DNA of 64,000 bases from NCBI GenBank assembly GCA_017562135.1, contig QEYB01000098.1:15001-79000 (forward strand), read 5' to 3'. This DNA is from Dipylidium caninum (taxonomy: Eukaryota; Platyhelminthes; Cestoda; Cyclophyllidea; Dipylidiidae). How positions within the stretch are numbered: position 1 is the stretch's first letter; each line of letters opens with the position of its first letter. The translations under genes and the position numbers were made by a program. Shown in pieces: positions 1-11,535 of this stretch. Below the pieces are notes generated by a model. That model worked only from the letters and a program-made list of their open reading frames with translations, did no database searches and had not been told where the DNA came from.

Positions 1-2738
1 AGACTCACCAACAAACCACCCAAAGTGGAGAGACTGGTAAGACAAACAGAGGGCACAGCGTGACGAAGTGTGATGGTCATCCGTTGAGTTCGTGATCTTA
101 TTCTGATTGCCATACCATCTTCAGTTCCTTCGTCGATTGGGTTGTTATTAACATCACCGCCAGAATTTTCATGATTATTGTCCCATAGAGGCACGGATAC
201 CCAAACCTGTAGAGAAATTTTACAACTAAGGGATTTTTTAATAGCTTGTTTTGAAAGCCGATCACTTTTCAATTGACATATGCTATAGATGTATCTAATC
301 AAAAAGTTTGCAATCCAAGCTGACTGATTACCACTGCTGAGATGATAATCCCTACGACCAAGACACAAATCTAGAGCCACAAGTAGAAAAATTGTAGAGA
401 CTCCAAAAGACAACCAAGCCCTGAAATCGGAAGAGTATGGAGCCATGAGTGAGTCATTCATTACCTACGAGCACTAACAGTAAACATGTAATCCAAATGC
501 TGTGTACGACAAATTATGTATAAATCATAAGTGAGCTGTAGAGCATAATAAATCGTCGAAAAAGAACGCCATTGTAAAAGAAGATACGAAATGGGAAAAG
601 TTGATAGTTTTACTATATTGTTAATATCCTCAAATTAACAACAGAAATTAGAAAAATTGAGGTTATGTAAGAAAATAACCCACCTGATAAAAAAGGAGGA
701 TGTCATCAGCGCCAAGACCGAGAAGAAGAACTACGGCCATTATGTTGAGGAGGGGAAAGGTGGGAAGTCGAAGTAGGAATTTAGTGTATAGACCGTAAGC
801 GAGGACTATCGACCATCCCAGGGCGAGGAATGTGGCGCCCACAACTACCACACTACCCCGCGTCAACAACAGCAAAAGGATGGCTAGACAGGCCGCACCA
901 AGCCCCAACCACACGCTGTCTCTCGCTACATATCTACCTGCCAACTCGCCATAAGACCCCAGCTCCATCGCCTACAAGGGCAAATAGAATAATGCAACAA
1001 ACTGAGGGCTTAATCATAAGTTTTTATTCCATGGTAGGTCACAACTCCTATTCAAAATACGTTGACATGGTCTAGGCAAAACATTCAGTAGTTTAATCAT
1101 GAAGTCGCAGTTATGATTTCACATATAATGGGACCGTACCCACTCAGGTGGGCACCATAGGTACTTATGAAGTTAGAAATCAACGACTACTCAAGGACAG
1201 ATTCTGGAACTATGGCAATCCCTATATTTCCACCATGCGAACAGAGGAAAGTTCCATTGAGTGTTATTCAAAAATATTTTCTTTTGGAATATGAATATAG
1301 TAATCATATTAGAAAAAAGCAAATCGAAGGCAATGCAGGAGGGAAGTGAATGAAATTGAAACAGTACATCAAGTCAATTTTATGATGACCCCGATGTCCT
1401 CATCATATAGTGAACTTGTACAACATGTTTTCTCCTGCTACCAGAACATGACGTTTTCTAAAGTTAGCTCTGGCCTGCAAAATTGACGAAAACGAAGTGT
1501 GGAGGGAGGAAAATATGCATTTTGGTTACTTCGAATTGAGTAAAATGTATACCGTTATCAATGTCCAAAAATACGAATAAAAAAGTGCCGGACGACGTAC
1601 GTCTATAATGAGAGGAGGAGACAGATTTCGTACAAGATGAGCAAGGGTTTGTGGTCGATCTAACGAGGCAAGATGGAGGAGCTGAAGCCCGACACCTTTC
1701 CACAGGGGCAAGACGAGAAGAGATGCGTTCCACGTATTGAAGTTGTCGTGATGCGATGGGGGTGGTGCCGAAGTGGCCAACAATAACAAAAGATGTGGAT
1801 GCGTAAAGCATTGCGGCGGCACATCCGGACATAACCAACGTGACGGAGCTATCTCGTCCCAACAGGCTCTTTTTAATGCACCCGATAAAAAAGACTCCCT
1901 ACAAGTGTCATAGAGGCCTTTTACAAGCCTTACATCTTCGTCCGTAATCTAAAAGTCATCGTTGTCTAAATGAATTAAACCACACCATGATTATATCTGA
2001 TGAGCCGCTACTTTACCTGATGGCAGGAAGTTCTACCAACTATTGACGTAATGAAATTGGCCAATGACCAGATAGGACAGCAAATAGAGTTTAGATCAGT
2101 AAGAGAAGGTTTGGAACAAAGTTGCCTATAACCAGGGAGGGCCTCAAGACGTGCTTGCAGTTGACAAAGGCTCTCTACAGCTTTTGGAGACGCCAGAAAA
2201 GAGTTGTTTTTGCCGTCGACCTTGTCTTCGGAGTGCAGACTAACCACTACCTACCTTACCCATCGATGCAAAACGGCTCCACAGTTCATCGCTGCCCTGA
2301 TCTGAGCAAAAAAGTCGAGCGGTCACACGCAAATCCAGTCAAAGAATAACAGACGCACCAAATAAATTCACATATCAACCTGGCAATTCAAAGCAAAATT
2401 TGATCTTCTCTCTAGCCCCAATAGACCTTGCCCTCCTGCTGTAGTCATACGTCGTTGGAGGTACTGAAACGGTGTTCTGCTGTAGGGCCTTCAGTTGGTA
2501 TAATTTTGCTGCCATTGGCGTTCCTATAGTGACGAATTCCTGGTATATAACAAAAAATAAGAACAGTGTCGACGATTGGACCGCAACAAGTACATATAGT
2601 TACCGCAGTATCACCTTAGCTGGATCGTCGAAGGATGGCAAGTCGGAGGAACAGAGAATAAAAACCAGTGAGGAAATTAGGAAAACTGAGGAGAAGATAG
2701 CGTTCGTAAAGGGATGAGAAACCAACCATGTGGCGTAG
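1..2738 (-). CDS. DISP: Dispatched-like sterol-sensing RND transporter, amino-terminal half (3' partial)
   Basis: Dispatched is a multi-pass RND-family membrane protein that releases lipid-modified Hedgehog from producing cells. Exons read on the minus strand: 2738-2615 carries the first membrane segment followed by DLPSFDDP, matching the LPDFSDP motif after TM1 of Dispatched; 2239-2017 has the cysteine-rich luminal motif ICCPIWSLANF; 1894-1601 has ACWDEIAPSRWLCPDVPPQC, like CWDxxxxxxxxxCxxVPxxC in the family; 971-684 has two to three membrane segments and FPLLNIMAVVLLLGLGADD, the sterol-sensing GxGADD signature; 206-1 continues into TLRHAVPSVCLTSLSTLGG. Junctions 1601/971 and 684/206 keep phase 0. 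The exact acceptors near 1894 and 2239 are uncertain, and a small exon with the GFEPRG region, expected between 2615 and 2239, was not pinned down. The start codon and the second half of the protein are not identified. Patched and NPC1 were considered, but the luminal motifs fit Dispatched best. Confidence 0.78.
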
Positions 2739-4818
2739 CTAAAAAAAAGGGATGAAAATGTAGTCAACAAAAAAAGAGAACTCATAGGATATAGGAAACC
2801 TTACAGATATGTTAAATAGTGAGTGAGGCGTAGAATTGGCCTGCGGGCTGTTGATTCAGTCACGAGGATGGACATGTCTCTTCCAATGCTTCAAAGAGAT
2901 TCGTATAATTAGGGCTGAATGACTATAGGGAAATTACGGAGCAGTTGCATATTATCCTGTACACCCGAAACACATTAATGTATTAATAATGTTAAAGGTG
3001 GACGGATTACCTGTGGCTTAATTGTAGCAAAATGCGGCAGGAAGAGTTTTAATTTGGATTTTGATGAATATAGTTCGTGATATAGACGAGTGTCATAACC
3101 CAAAGATTTTTTTGATGGCAAGCCATTAGTTGACATGTCAGAACAATCTCGCGCCCTGACACACCTGACCTTCAGGAGGCGTACTAAATAGCTGATCCAA
3201 TGAAACGGCGCATAAAACCTGAGTGTGGCCCTACGTGACAGACTTTAATTTCCTCGTAAAACTCGCATCCTTCTATTTTACAGATTCCACGTCATATGAA
3301 TTCAATTGAAAAGTCTTCTTCCCACTCTCCCACATTTCCCTCCTTTTCGGTAAGAGTCATTACCCTAAATCGCACACAAAACGCCAGTAAATAGTCGGCG
3401 CTTCGTTAGTTTAGCAATTCGAGGTGGACGACGAGAGAAGTGTAACCCATTAAGCATTTGGCCCATCATGCCACATGCCTTCCCAACTATGCAGTCGTGT
3501 TGGACTTCAATCAGCGCGTCCATTAAGAGCAGACAAACTCCTCAAGCCTACGAGATTTTGAAGGAAGGCTACCCTGCTTTATGAATATTAGTCAGCCGTA
3601 ATATTCATTTCGTGACAATAATTCAAAAGTGACGAATGATAATACGGCCGCCCCTCAAGCCGCCGATGTTTTGTCTTGTTTAGAATAGTAGCCCACTTCT
3701 CCTGTCCAATAAGCCTAGCAAACCCCAATCGAAACCGAGGTTGTTAACCTCTGCTGCAGAAGGCGACCCGAAGAAGAGCTACCACGTGTAACACCATCCG
3801 GGGTGTTCTAGAGTTCCTGATTCTAAGGCTTTGAATGGTCATCTATACGAATTAAGACTCAACTTACAGGTTCTACCCCCTTGCCTAAATTTTATTAGCT
3901 CCCTCGTCAACAGTTGGAACATTCTACCCATTGACTTTTATGTGTGTTTCCAGTCTCGTCTTGTGCCGTATTTGATCACATAAGAGCCCTCCGACTGTTG
4001 GGAGTCATATAAATGAAGATTCAAAAACAAACTATGCAAACAACCGAATAAGATAAAAGATGTTAACCCAAGGACATCTTCAAATTAAGTAATTGGAATT
4101 TGTCCCTACCAGGAAGTTTCAGATAAGGATTGTTGTCAAAAAAGAGTTGAAGGAACCAATCATTGGTTGGAAATTTCCATGTGTTATAGGCGAAGAGAAA
4201 AATTGTCCATACTAGGCACACCGATCACAGGATGCTGATGGCTCCTCCTCAAAGAGAATATGGAAGAGAACCGGGCAAAACAAGGCTCACGACTTAACCC
4301 AAGCAGGGGAGTGCAAAATCAGCCGACTCCACCTCTGTCCAATAGCGTACGGTACCAGTTAAATTAACCACATTTAGACCAATTTCCTAAGAGTACGATC
4401 ATCTTCAACTATACACAACAGCTAGGCAAAATGAAAAGTTAGGATTTAGTTTTGTTCGAAGTAATGGTGCTTCACAAAAATCTAAGACCGAAGAGTCTCT
4501 ACAGTCATGTTACGTCTGATTAACACATCAGCGACCATTACGATCTTACTCGTTTCAAAATCCTACTTTTTACCATTCTAGTTCGTCCGAGTATTCCAGC
4601 GTTTCCAAGTGGCCCCGCAGTAAATCGAATGGAATGAACAAATGAAACGAGCGGCGGCAGTAAAAAAGCACAAATTTAAAAATGGTACAGAAAAATAGCA
4701 GCGACAATAAACAAGACAGCTAGCTTTTCAAAGAGCGGGTTTGTCTGTGGATTTATGTTTGTCCAATACCTCATAGCAAGCCTGGCAAAAATAGCTGTAA
4801 AAAATAAAATCTTGCATG
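2739..4818. other. Spacer between DISP-like gene and IPMK
   Basis: About 2 kb with no convincing coding exon on either strand. It may hold the missing 5' exon(s) and promoter of the Dispatched-like gene, plus the IPMK 3' UTR. Open frames here are short and match nothing recognised. The sequence is A-rich on the plus strand, as in neighbouring minus-strand genes. Confidence 0.5.
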
Positions 4819-7800
4819 TCAAGAAACAATTGTTAAAATCAGGAAAAGAAAATCACTTGGTTGCTCATACGTAAATGAAAGCATTGAATAAAAATATGTT
4901 GAACATCTGCCACTGTAAAAAGAAATAACGGCTTACCCACGAAGCTGATATAAACCGTGGAGACAATTCTCATCAGGTGAGGGAACGTGATTTGGATCAG
5001 ATACTTTAAACCATCGGGCAAAGTCGATAAGGAAGAGGCGCATAAACCTCTGATCTGATGAGGTAAAATCAGCTGCTGATCTCCCTGGCGACCAATCATA
5101 ACATAGAAAGAGGGAGGAAGCCACAAAACGGTAAAGGGTTTGAGTCTCGAACCACTCGATTAACTGATTCAATCGTTCAACAAAGGCACGTGCCAAAATT
5201 CGCCGTCGGTGTATAAAATTCTGATCATTCTTGGAACCCAAAAATAGGCAAATGCCTGCGAATGTAAAGGAAAGGGGAAATGAAAGGGCCAAATTTGTCG
5301 AATTCACTGTTACTGTGGATGCGGAGTGTAGAGATAAAGGAATACAACGAATAACCTTACCGTGCTCGTAAATCACTGAAGGCGATAGTGACTTCCCGTA
5401 GGACCGATCGTAAAATACGCCGTCCACCTGTAAAAAGTAACATCTAGTATTTCCGTTATCATAAGGAATTTACTAAGGGAATAATAAAATCTCTTCTACG
5501 AATCCGACCAATTAAGCGCCCTAATTTCGAAACAACTCTTTAAATTCGAAAAACCTTATACTTTCACATAAAAATTAAGAATTATGATGATAACACTAGG
5601 TCGCTACAAGAATTGATAAAATCAAGCAGTTAGTTTCTACTCATAAGTTAGTCATTTTCACATAATTTATGCCATGGAAATAAGGAACTGAGGCTAATTT
5701 AAGACTTCCCAAAACAAAATAAAAAGTAGGAGGTAGCATGAGATTTGCAAACTATCATGTACTAGTTTATTGGCAGACTGAGGGTGTCGTTTCACAATAA
5801 TATAAAAGATTTAAGTTTCAAACGATTTTGCACGTATTTGCATTTCCTAATACGATCGTTCCATTAACATTTGTAGTCCAACATTTCTCATCTAAGTTCA
5901 AGATCGCAATGCCAATTGATTGTTTGGTAATGTAAGCGTCAAGAGATAAATTGGAAGAACTGAAAATTCTGACCATAGTGGGAGCAGTCAGACAAAAGTA
6001 CCGATAAATAGTTATCGGGGTGAAAACGAATTTCAAAATACCACTTAAACCTGTGCGTTGATATTTTGGCCACTAGTTTGTTTTCCACCTTCCACCTGTA
6101 GCACCCAACGTTCCGCTACAGGAGTAACTTCAAACTTTTAAAACATGACGCAATATTAATGAAACGTCGTACCTTGATAGAGAAACTGTAGAATACGTGC
6201 CCTTAACGAAGGCATGTACAGACTTGAAGTCGACTCCATAACCAATAATTTCAAACTACAGTGAAATATGCCGTATAGGCCTGTAAGTTCGTATTTCCTC
6301 CCACCGTTGCCGGAAATCTTTACCATTCCCGCTCAAGATCTAATGTCTAGCCATGAGTATCCGTAACCTGCTTTAAAGTGAAATCGGCGGAAAAGAGAAA
6401 GAGGTGGAGACGCACACGAATGCCAGTAATGAAGAATCCCAGTTGATGCCGCCAAGGATACTTCGCCTGTTCTGTTGCCACTTTATCATCAGAAGCCAAA
6501 GGTCCATAACTCTTCCGTCCCAATTTGATATCCATAGCGTTAGGTCGTTCCAACTCCCACTGCATATCGGCCATTGCTACCAAGAATTCTAAAACGGCAT
6601 TGCACCACGCTGTTAATATCAATAAACCGGTAAAAGGACTTTGTGCTCTAAAAGTAGACTAGTTAAAATTACTGTGATTTTAAAAAAAATGGAGCACCAG
6701 ATAACATGTTCTGATTTCTGTTAATGATAACGGAGTCCACAAAATTTAAAGGTGTTGCACATGGACGGTAAGCTGAATTAATAAAGTAGTCACCGCGATG
6801 GAATGCTATCTGGAAGTGTCCTGGAAATCGCTTAAAGCAACACCAGAAATGTTCAATGAGAAACAGCGACAACCAAATTATGTTCGTCCCAGATATGACG
6901 TTGACCATTTACTGCTTTTAGGCGAGTACTTTACTAATAGCTCAGGATTTGAAAACTATAATGAGCCCAAGTGTAATTTCAAAAGTCAAGAGTACAGTTC
7001 TATGAGGAACCTGATGCGATAAAGGCACGAAAACTATAGTAGTGACCACCCTAAGATGGAGGCTTTTGCATCCGACGCTTATCATCGAACATTTTCCGAT
7101 CTCGATGAGTCACTGGAATAAAAGTAGCGGTATTTCGGTGCTGAATTATACCGGTCACATTAATGATGGGACACATTAGTTTAGATACGACTCACTGCCT
7201 GTGTCAGGTTGATGGAAGAGGCCGCGATAGGCGGGCAGAAAAGATCTCAAACGACCAAGCACGGAGTTCGAGGTGTTTTCTGGTGCAAAGACCTCGGCAT
7301 AGAAGCGCGCCTCATTGAAACCTTTGAGTTGCGTCGATAACACCTTATATACCGTGCCGTTTGTGACATCGTAAAGGACTGTAAAACAACAAGGACCGCT
7401 TTAAGAGTACGAATTTTGTGAAACGAAAAAAGACGCTGATCGATAATAAGAATTTCGTTTCCTATGTCATAGAGATAAGACCTCAAATCTAGGTGTCATT
7501 ATTTCGCGAACTCGGACGGACTACTATTCAATGTCTGCTTTAACCTTGAGCAACGAGTAAACATCCAGAGAAGGACTAATGTTCTTACAAACATTTGATA
7601 AAAAAGTCTTTTTACGACAATAATCCACCTCGATGGCGGATGTTGCCATTGCGTAGGAATGTTGAAATCTAGTTTTAAAAAATGGGAAAACGAGTGCAGC
7701 CAACTTAGAGAGGATCCCTAAATAACAAGCTTAATCTCTAGAATAGATCTAGTAAGAAACGATTCGTGTAGCAATGTTCATATAAACACGTTGCCAAAAT

Positions 7801-8201
7801 AGTGCGTAAGATAATATGCTCGTCATATAGAAAAGTGAGATAATGGTTGATATAGGAAATAAAAACAAAAATACAAATAAACAAGCAGATGACACTTTCA
7901 AAAGTGCAAACGCATTTATCATCTGACAATATGTGAAGATAACGCCATCAGAGTCTACGACAAAACCGCTATAGCGGGTGCTCGAGGGCATTTGTGGTTA
8001 CAAGTGAAGTCAAGACCTACGTCATTCCATAATAAAATAATAACACAATTGCTAAAACATCTTACACTTATTCTTGAAAGGTTTCTCCGGATTGAGACCG
8101 CCGATTTGACATGAAAAAGGAATCAGATCACTTGGTAACAACCGCGCAATTAACTCTTTATTAAAAAGGAAGAAAGGTTGATTTCCCAACTCGCCGGACA
8201 T
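4819..8201 (-). CDS. IPMK: Inositol polyphosphate multikinase (IPK family)
   Basis: IPMK phosphorylates inositol trisphosphate to higher inositol phosphates in nucleus and cytoplasm. Seven exons join in phase: 8201-8066, 7378-7196, 6609-6416, 6095-6051, 5427-5361, 5255-4937, 4912-4819, giving about 345 residues, slightly shorter than human IPMK. The start ATG (8201) opens a frame containing LIPFSCQIGG, the family's PxxHQVxGH-like start. Exon 2 has NGTVYKVL and RSFLPAYRG (DGTVLK / KYLPKYYG in IPMK). Exon 3 carries PNAMDIKLGRKSYGPLAS, fitting the catalytic PxxxDxKxG signature, and KYPWRHQLGFFITGIRV. Exon 6 has WFETQTLYRFVASSLFLCYDW, then MRLFLIDFAR and DENCLHGLYQL, which contain the metal-binding IDFA aspartate and the DxGxxxGLxxL motif. 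Human position 2 of the signature (Cys) is Asn here. The 45-bp exon 4 and the last exon are inferred from splice sites and phase only; the last about 31 residues are not conserved. Confidence 0.85.
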
Positions 8202-8589
8202 TTTGTCAGAACCTCAGTAAAAAACAATACCAAAATAGAAGAAGTGTTGGACTTCATAAAAGAGGAGCGCAAAATAAGGGCTTTTAAGTATTTCATTATC
8301 CGGCCAATAGGAATGAAGGACATCAATCATCTCCAACTAACAATAGCATAATTAAAGAACGCTACAAGTGCAGTAACTTATACTACTTCATGATGACGGT
8401 AAGCAGAGCAAGGAAATGGAAAATATTCAGGACGACTATGCATAAAAGAAACATTATGGGGAAGAAAAATATAATCTAGTCACCAAATTTTAGAGCGAGT
8501 AAGGGTCATATGAAAAATTTAAAAACAAGTTAATAATAAAATTAAGCGTGAATAAAAAGTTTCTCGACGATGTCGCGTGAAAATTGAAG
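8202..8589. other. Upstream region of IPMK
   Basis: Presumed promoter and 5' UTR of IPMK on the minus strand. A-rich on the plus strand up to about 8.57 kb, where composition switches abruptly to T-rich at the start of the PP2A-derived fragment. No other element recognised. Confidence 0.35.
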
Positions 8590-8806
8590 CCATGTTATTT
8601 TCTAATAATGCAATTTCTTGGGTCAGGAAATGAACTCCTCTTTTGTGAATGCTTCGGTCAGTGGTTCGGACAGTCAAATTCAACCGCATCAGCAACCTTC
8701 TGTACCCTCGGAAGGAGGTGGTACAAAATTCGGATCAGGAGGCCACCGACGACTGTTCACATCGACCGTCTACCTGCTGGTCAACGGGGTACCGAATCAA
8801 CATCTC
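8590..8806 (+). pseudogene. Rearranged PP2A scaffold gene fragment
   Basis: A truncated, internally deleted copy of the PP2A subunit A gene at 15.9-17.5 kb. Bases 8590 to about 8722 match 15895-16030, including non-coding sequence before the start codon, the CAG acceptor and the [16 protein letters not shown] coding start. At GGAGG(T)GG the copy jumps to sequence matching about 17427-17515, inside the third coding exon ([11 protein letters not shown] region), skipping about 1.4 kb. The second half is out of frame with the first. Retained flanking sequence and several substitutions indicate a DNA-level copy that has since decayed, not a processed retrocopy. Flanks on both sides do not match the source. 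A short open frame survives across the junction, so a hybrid peptide cannot be excluded, but the frame change argues against function. Confidence 0.75.
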
Positions 8807-9153
8807 TATGATTTCTGTGCCCTATGCCCGTATTTTTATTACTAATATGTGCTAGTCCCTTTTTTACGGGGATTCTTTCAGACATCTTTGAATTAACATC
8901 ATAGTCCGTTAAATATTTTTGGACATACGTAATATTCCAATTCGTATTTACGTGGATAACGCAATTTTATTCATGCAATTGTTGCTGAAAAGGGGGTATG
9001 TTGTTTAATATCAAGGAATGTTTTGTTCTAATTATTGCTCTTTCTGTGCGAACTTTCAATCATTGAGCCTCAGCATGCTTTACTGGCGTAGTGCTGGAAT
9101 TTCGTAGTTTCCGCTTTTCTTACACTGACTTTAGTTACCTCAAGTTTTCTCAG

Positions 9154-9262
9154 ATATGTGCACAAGCACTGCGCTCCGTGGTGAAAACCGAGGCCAAGCC
9201 TGCTCAAGTCCCTGTGGAGTCTCAGATTATTAAAACAATGTGGAAAGATGGGAAGCCGCTAA
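9154..9262 (+). other. Orphan exon-like segment of unknown gene
   Basis: A 109-bp segment bounded by a good acceptor (CAAGTTTTCTCAG) and donor (GTGAGA) reads ICAQALRSVVKTEAKPAQVP and continues through SQIIKTMWKDGKPL. It is more GC-rich than its T-rich flanks and hydrophilic, as expected of coding sequence. I do not recognise the protein and found no linked exons. It could be an internal exon of an unannotated plus-strand gene or another copied gene fragment like the one just upstream. Confidence 0.4.
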
Positions 9263-10048
9263 GTGAGATATGGTCAATATTTTATTGTTTTCTTTAGAAA
9301 AGCATGACTAGGTACAGTGGGATGAGCTGTTTGTTTATGCGGATTGTATTGCAAATGCAATGCCTATAAGTGGCGTTATCCCCTAATGTTGTTTCACTCC
9401 GTCTAATTATTCAATCAGTTATCTCGCTATGTCTCTGATTCTTTTTATGCTCTTGATTATTTCTGAATAGTACGATGGGGTTCCACGTAATATTACACTC
9501 TATGACGTCCGCAAAGTCCAAATAGGAACAATGTGGTATTTATTCGTCTATAACTTTACTTCTCCTACGGTTCGGGATCCACTTTTTCTTGTTAGTATGC
9601 TGACTTAATTACGGATTCCCGAAATCTTCGGCTTATTTCACCGTTCTTTTTTTACTAAATATGAATGAGTGGGTCGCCGCGTGAGAATCCTAGCAACCGG
9701 ATCTCATGCTTTTGCGTCTGTGCCACTGCCTATAATCTCTCTCGTTTTCATTCACGTCTTTCGGGACATCAATTATTGATAATTTGTGGTTCTTCTGTTT
9801 CAGCGGTGAATGATGCTTAAAATTCTTAATATAATATGGAAACCCTGCATATCATCATATTGGAACTAGATACTCTAAATTTTTACGCTAGGAATTGTGG
9901 AGTTATGTTAAGAATGTGAATAACAACGAGAAGCGCCCAATTACCAGTTTTTGGGTTTTGCATATTCTCATACCAGTTTGAGAAGCATTAACGACGCCCA
10001 TTTGCGCCGCTTTTTAGATAATCCCACTTATTCCCTCTACCTGCACAA

Positions 10049-10080
<32 letters not shown>

Positions 10081-11535
10081 CGTTATAAATAGTAATGTAA
10101 TTTCGTCATTTCTAAAGCATTATCTTACGCTTTCGTTTCGTAAGACGTTGGAAACACGACGTCCCGATTCTACTTTCCTCGTAATACTTATCGACACCAA
10201 AGCGTTACTTTGTTGCCTGGTTATTCATGTTTAGGTGTTTACATTTTTACAGTTCCCTTTACGTTTTCGTTAACTAGTTTTGTCACACGGGCTAGTGACT
10301 ATATCAACCGGGCTTAAGGAAAATTAAGTGTTAAGTCCACTCGACGATAGAACCAAGCTTTCTATGATAGATATCTTATGGATGATTTATTTTCCCCAAA
10401 TTATTTAGCTTCACTACGGAGAATAAATTGAGCTTCGTCCTAAACGATGCAAAATTAAAGAGCCCTCGTTTGGGGAGTTCTTTTCTGCGGTCATCGGGAC
10501 TAATAGTGAGTTTAAGTATTTGTTTTTAGCTTGAGGAATAGACAAGGTGTCATTGACGCTGGGGTTGTTAATAAGTGTCGCCGGTGACAACCGCGTTCCT
10601 GACATGCCATGAAACGTGAAATATTCATCGGTAAACCAATCCCACCGGTGTAGTGGACTGCCTCTTCATTAGCGATTTCGCGTGTGCATGCATGCACATA
10701 CATGCAATTGCGTGAAATGCATCAGTACGGCAATAGAAGCAGACCCGTGTCGCAGCAGGACATGCGATCGATAAGTCAGAGTGCTTTTTTCGTCAGTTAG
10801 TGCGGTGCGACGCCCACAAGTGGGTCTACTGATACAATAAGAAAGAGCGACGCTGCTAACAGTGTAAGTTAGGGCACCAGGGCGTACGATAATCGCCGCG
10901 GGTTCAAATTTTCTCCAGAATCGCATTCATCTCAATCTTCTCTGCTTGTCACAAATTAGCCGAGTGCCTAGTGTTTTTCTTCAAGCATTCCGGCACATTA
11001 AGCTTCCTTCAAGAAATAAAATAACAATTTAGTTGAGGGTTACCCCGGCCCACCAATAAATTCCAGTAAACCCTCGCGTGAGTATGGGTGGTCGCGCGTT
11101 TGAAATGGTCGACGAAACCCGGTCATGCACCAGTACAGAAATCAAAAAGCATGTATAGGGGGGTGTAAGGAACCCAGCAGTGCCCGCTACACTACCCAAG
11201 ATAGCCAATGCACATAAGCTGGGCACACTCAAGGCGTCGCTACCAAAAATTACACAGATACTTTCGGAACCATAATTGTGGCCTCTAAAGGAGGGCACTG
11301 GGGCACAGTGTAAAAGTGCAGACAAACTAATGGGAAGGCGAGCAGACAAGTAGAACTGTAATTTAGGAAGACGAATGAGGCAGCATCGAGGCAAAGCACA
11401 GTCAGGCAGAATTAGCAGTTCGACCTATTCACTTTTCACGGGGGAGAGGGGCATAAGTCGATGGAGGAACTGGCGGTGGGGCGAGCGTCTGGAGAGACGA
11501 TTTGAGCTGAGACGCGGGAATGACAGCAACAGCAA
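9263..11535. other. Non-coding spacer with AT microsatellite
   Basis: No convincing exons. The first part (to about 10.4 kb) is T-rich on the plus strand, like introns of the plus-strand genes; after 10.4 kb it is mixed. Minus-strand open frames between 10414 and 11394 have irregular composition and no recognisable motifs. The RhoGDI 3' UTR should lie immediately left of 11536. Confidence 0.4.
10049..10079. repeat. (AT)n microsatellite
   Basis: An imperfect run of about 30 bp of alternating T and A (TATATATACATATATAT...). Simple repeat seen directly. Confidence 0.9.

Noticed and set aside
1464..1862. 132-residue minus-strand frame
   Set aside because: Wrong frame. The overlapping frame with CWDEIAPSRWLCPDVPPQC matches Dispatched and uses a GAC|GTACGT donor at 1601.
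5818..6036. 72-residue minus-strand frame inside IPMK
   Set aside because: Lies in an intron; the 45-bp exon at 6095-6051 and exon at 5427 account for the protein in this interval.
10414..11394. Several minus-strand frames of 63-121 residues, including one starting MPRCCLIRLPKLQFYLSARL
   Set aside because: No recognisable domain, no supported splice sites, and not in phase with RhoGDI exons.
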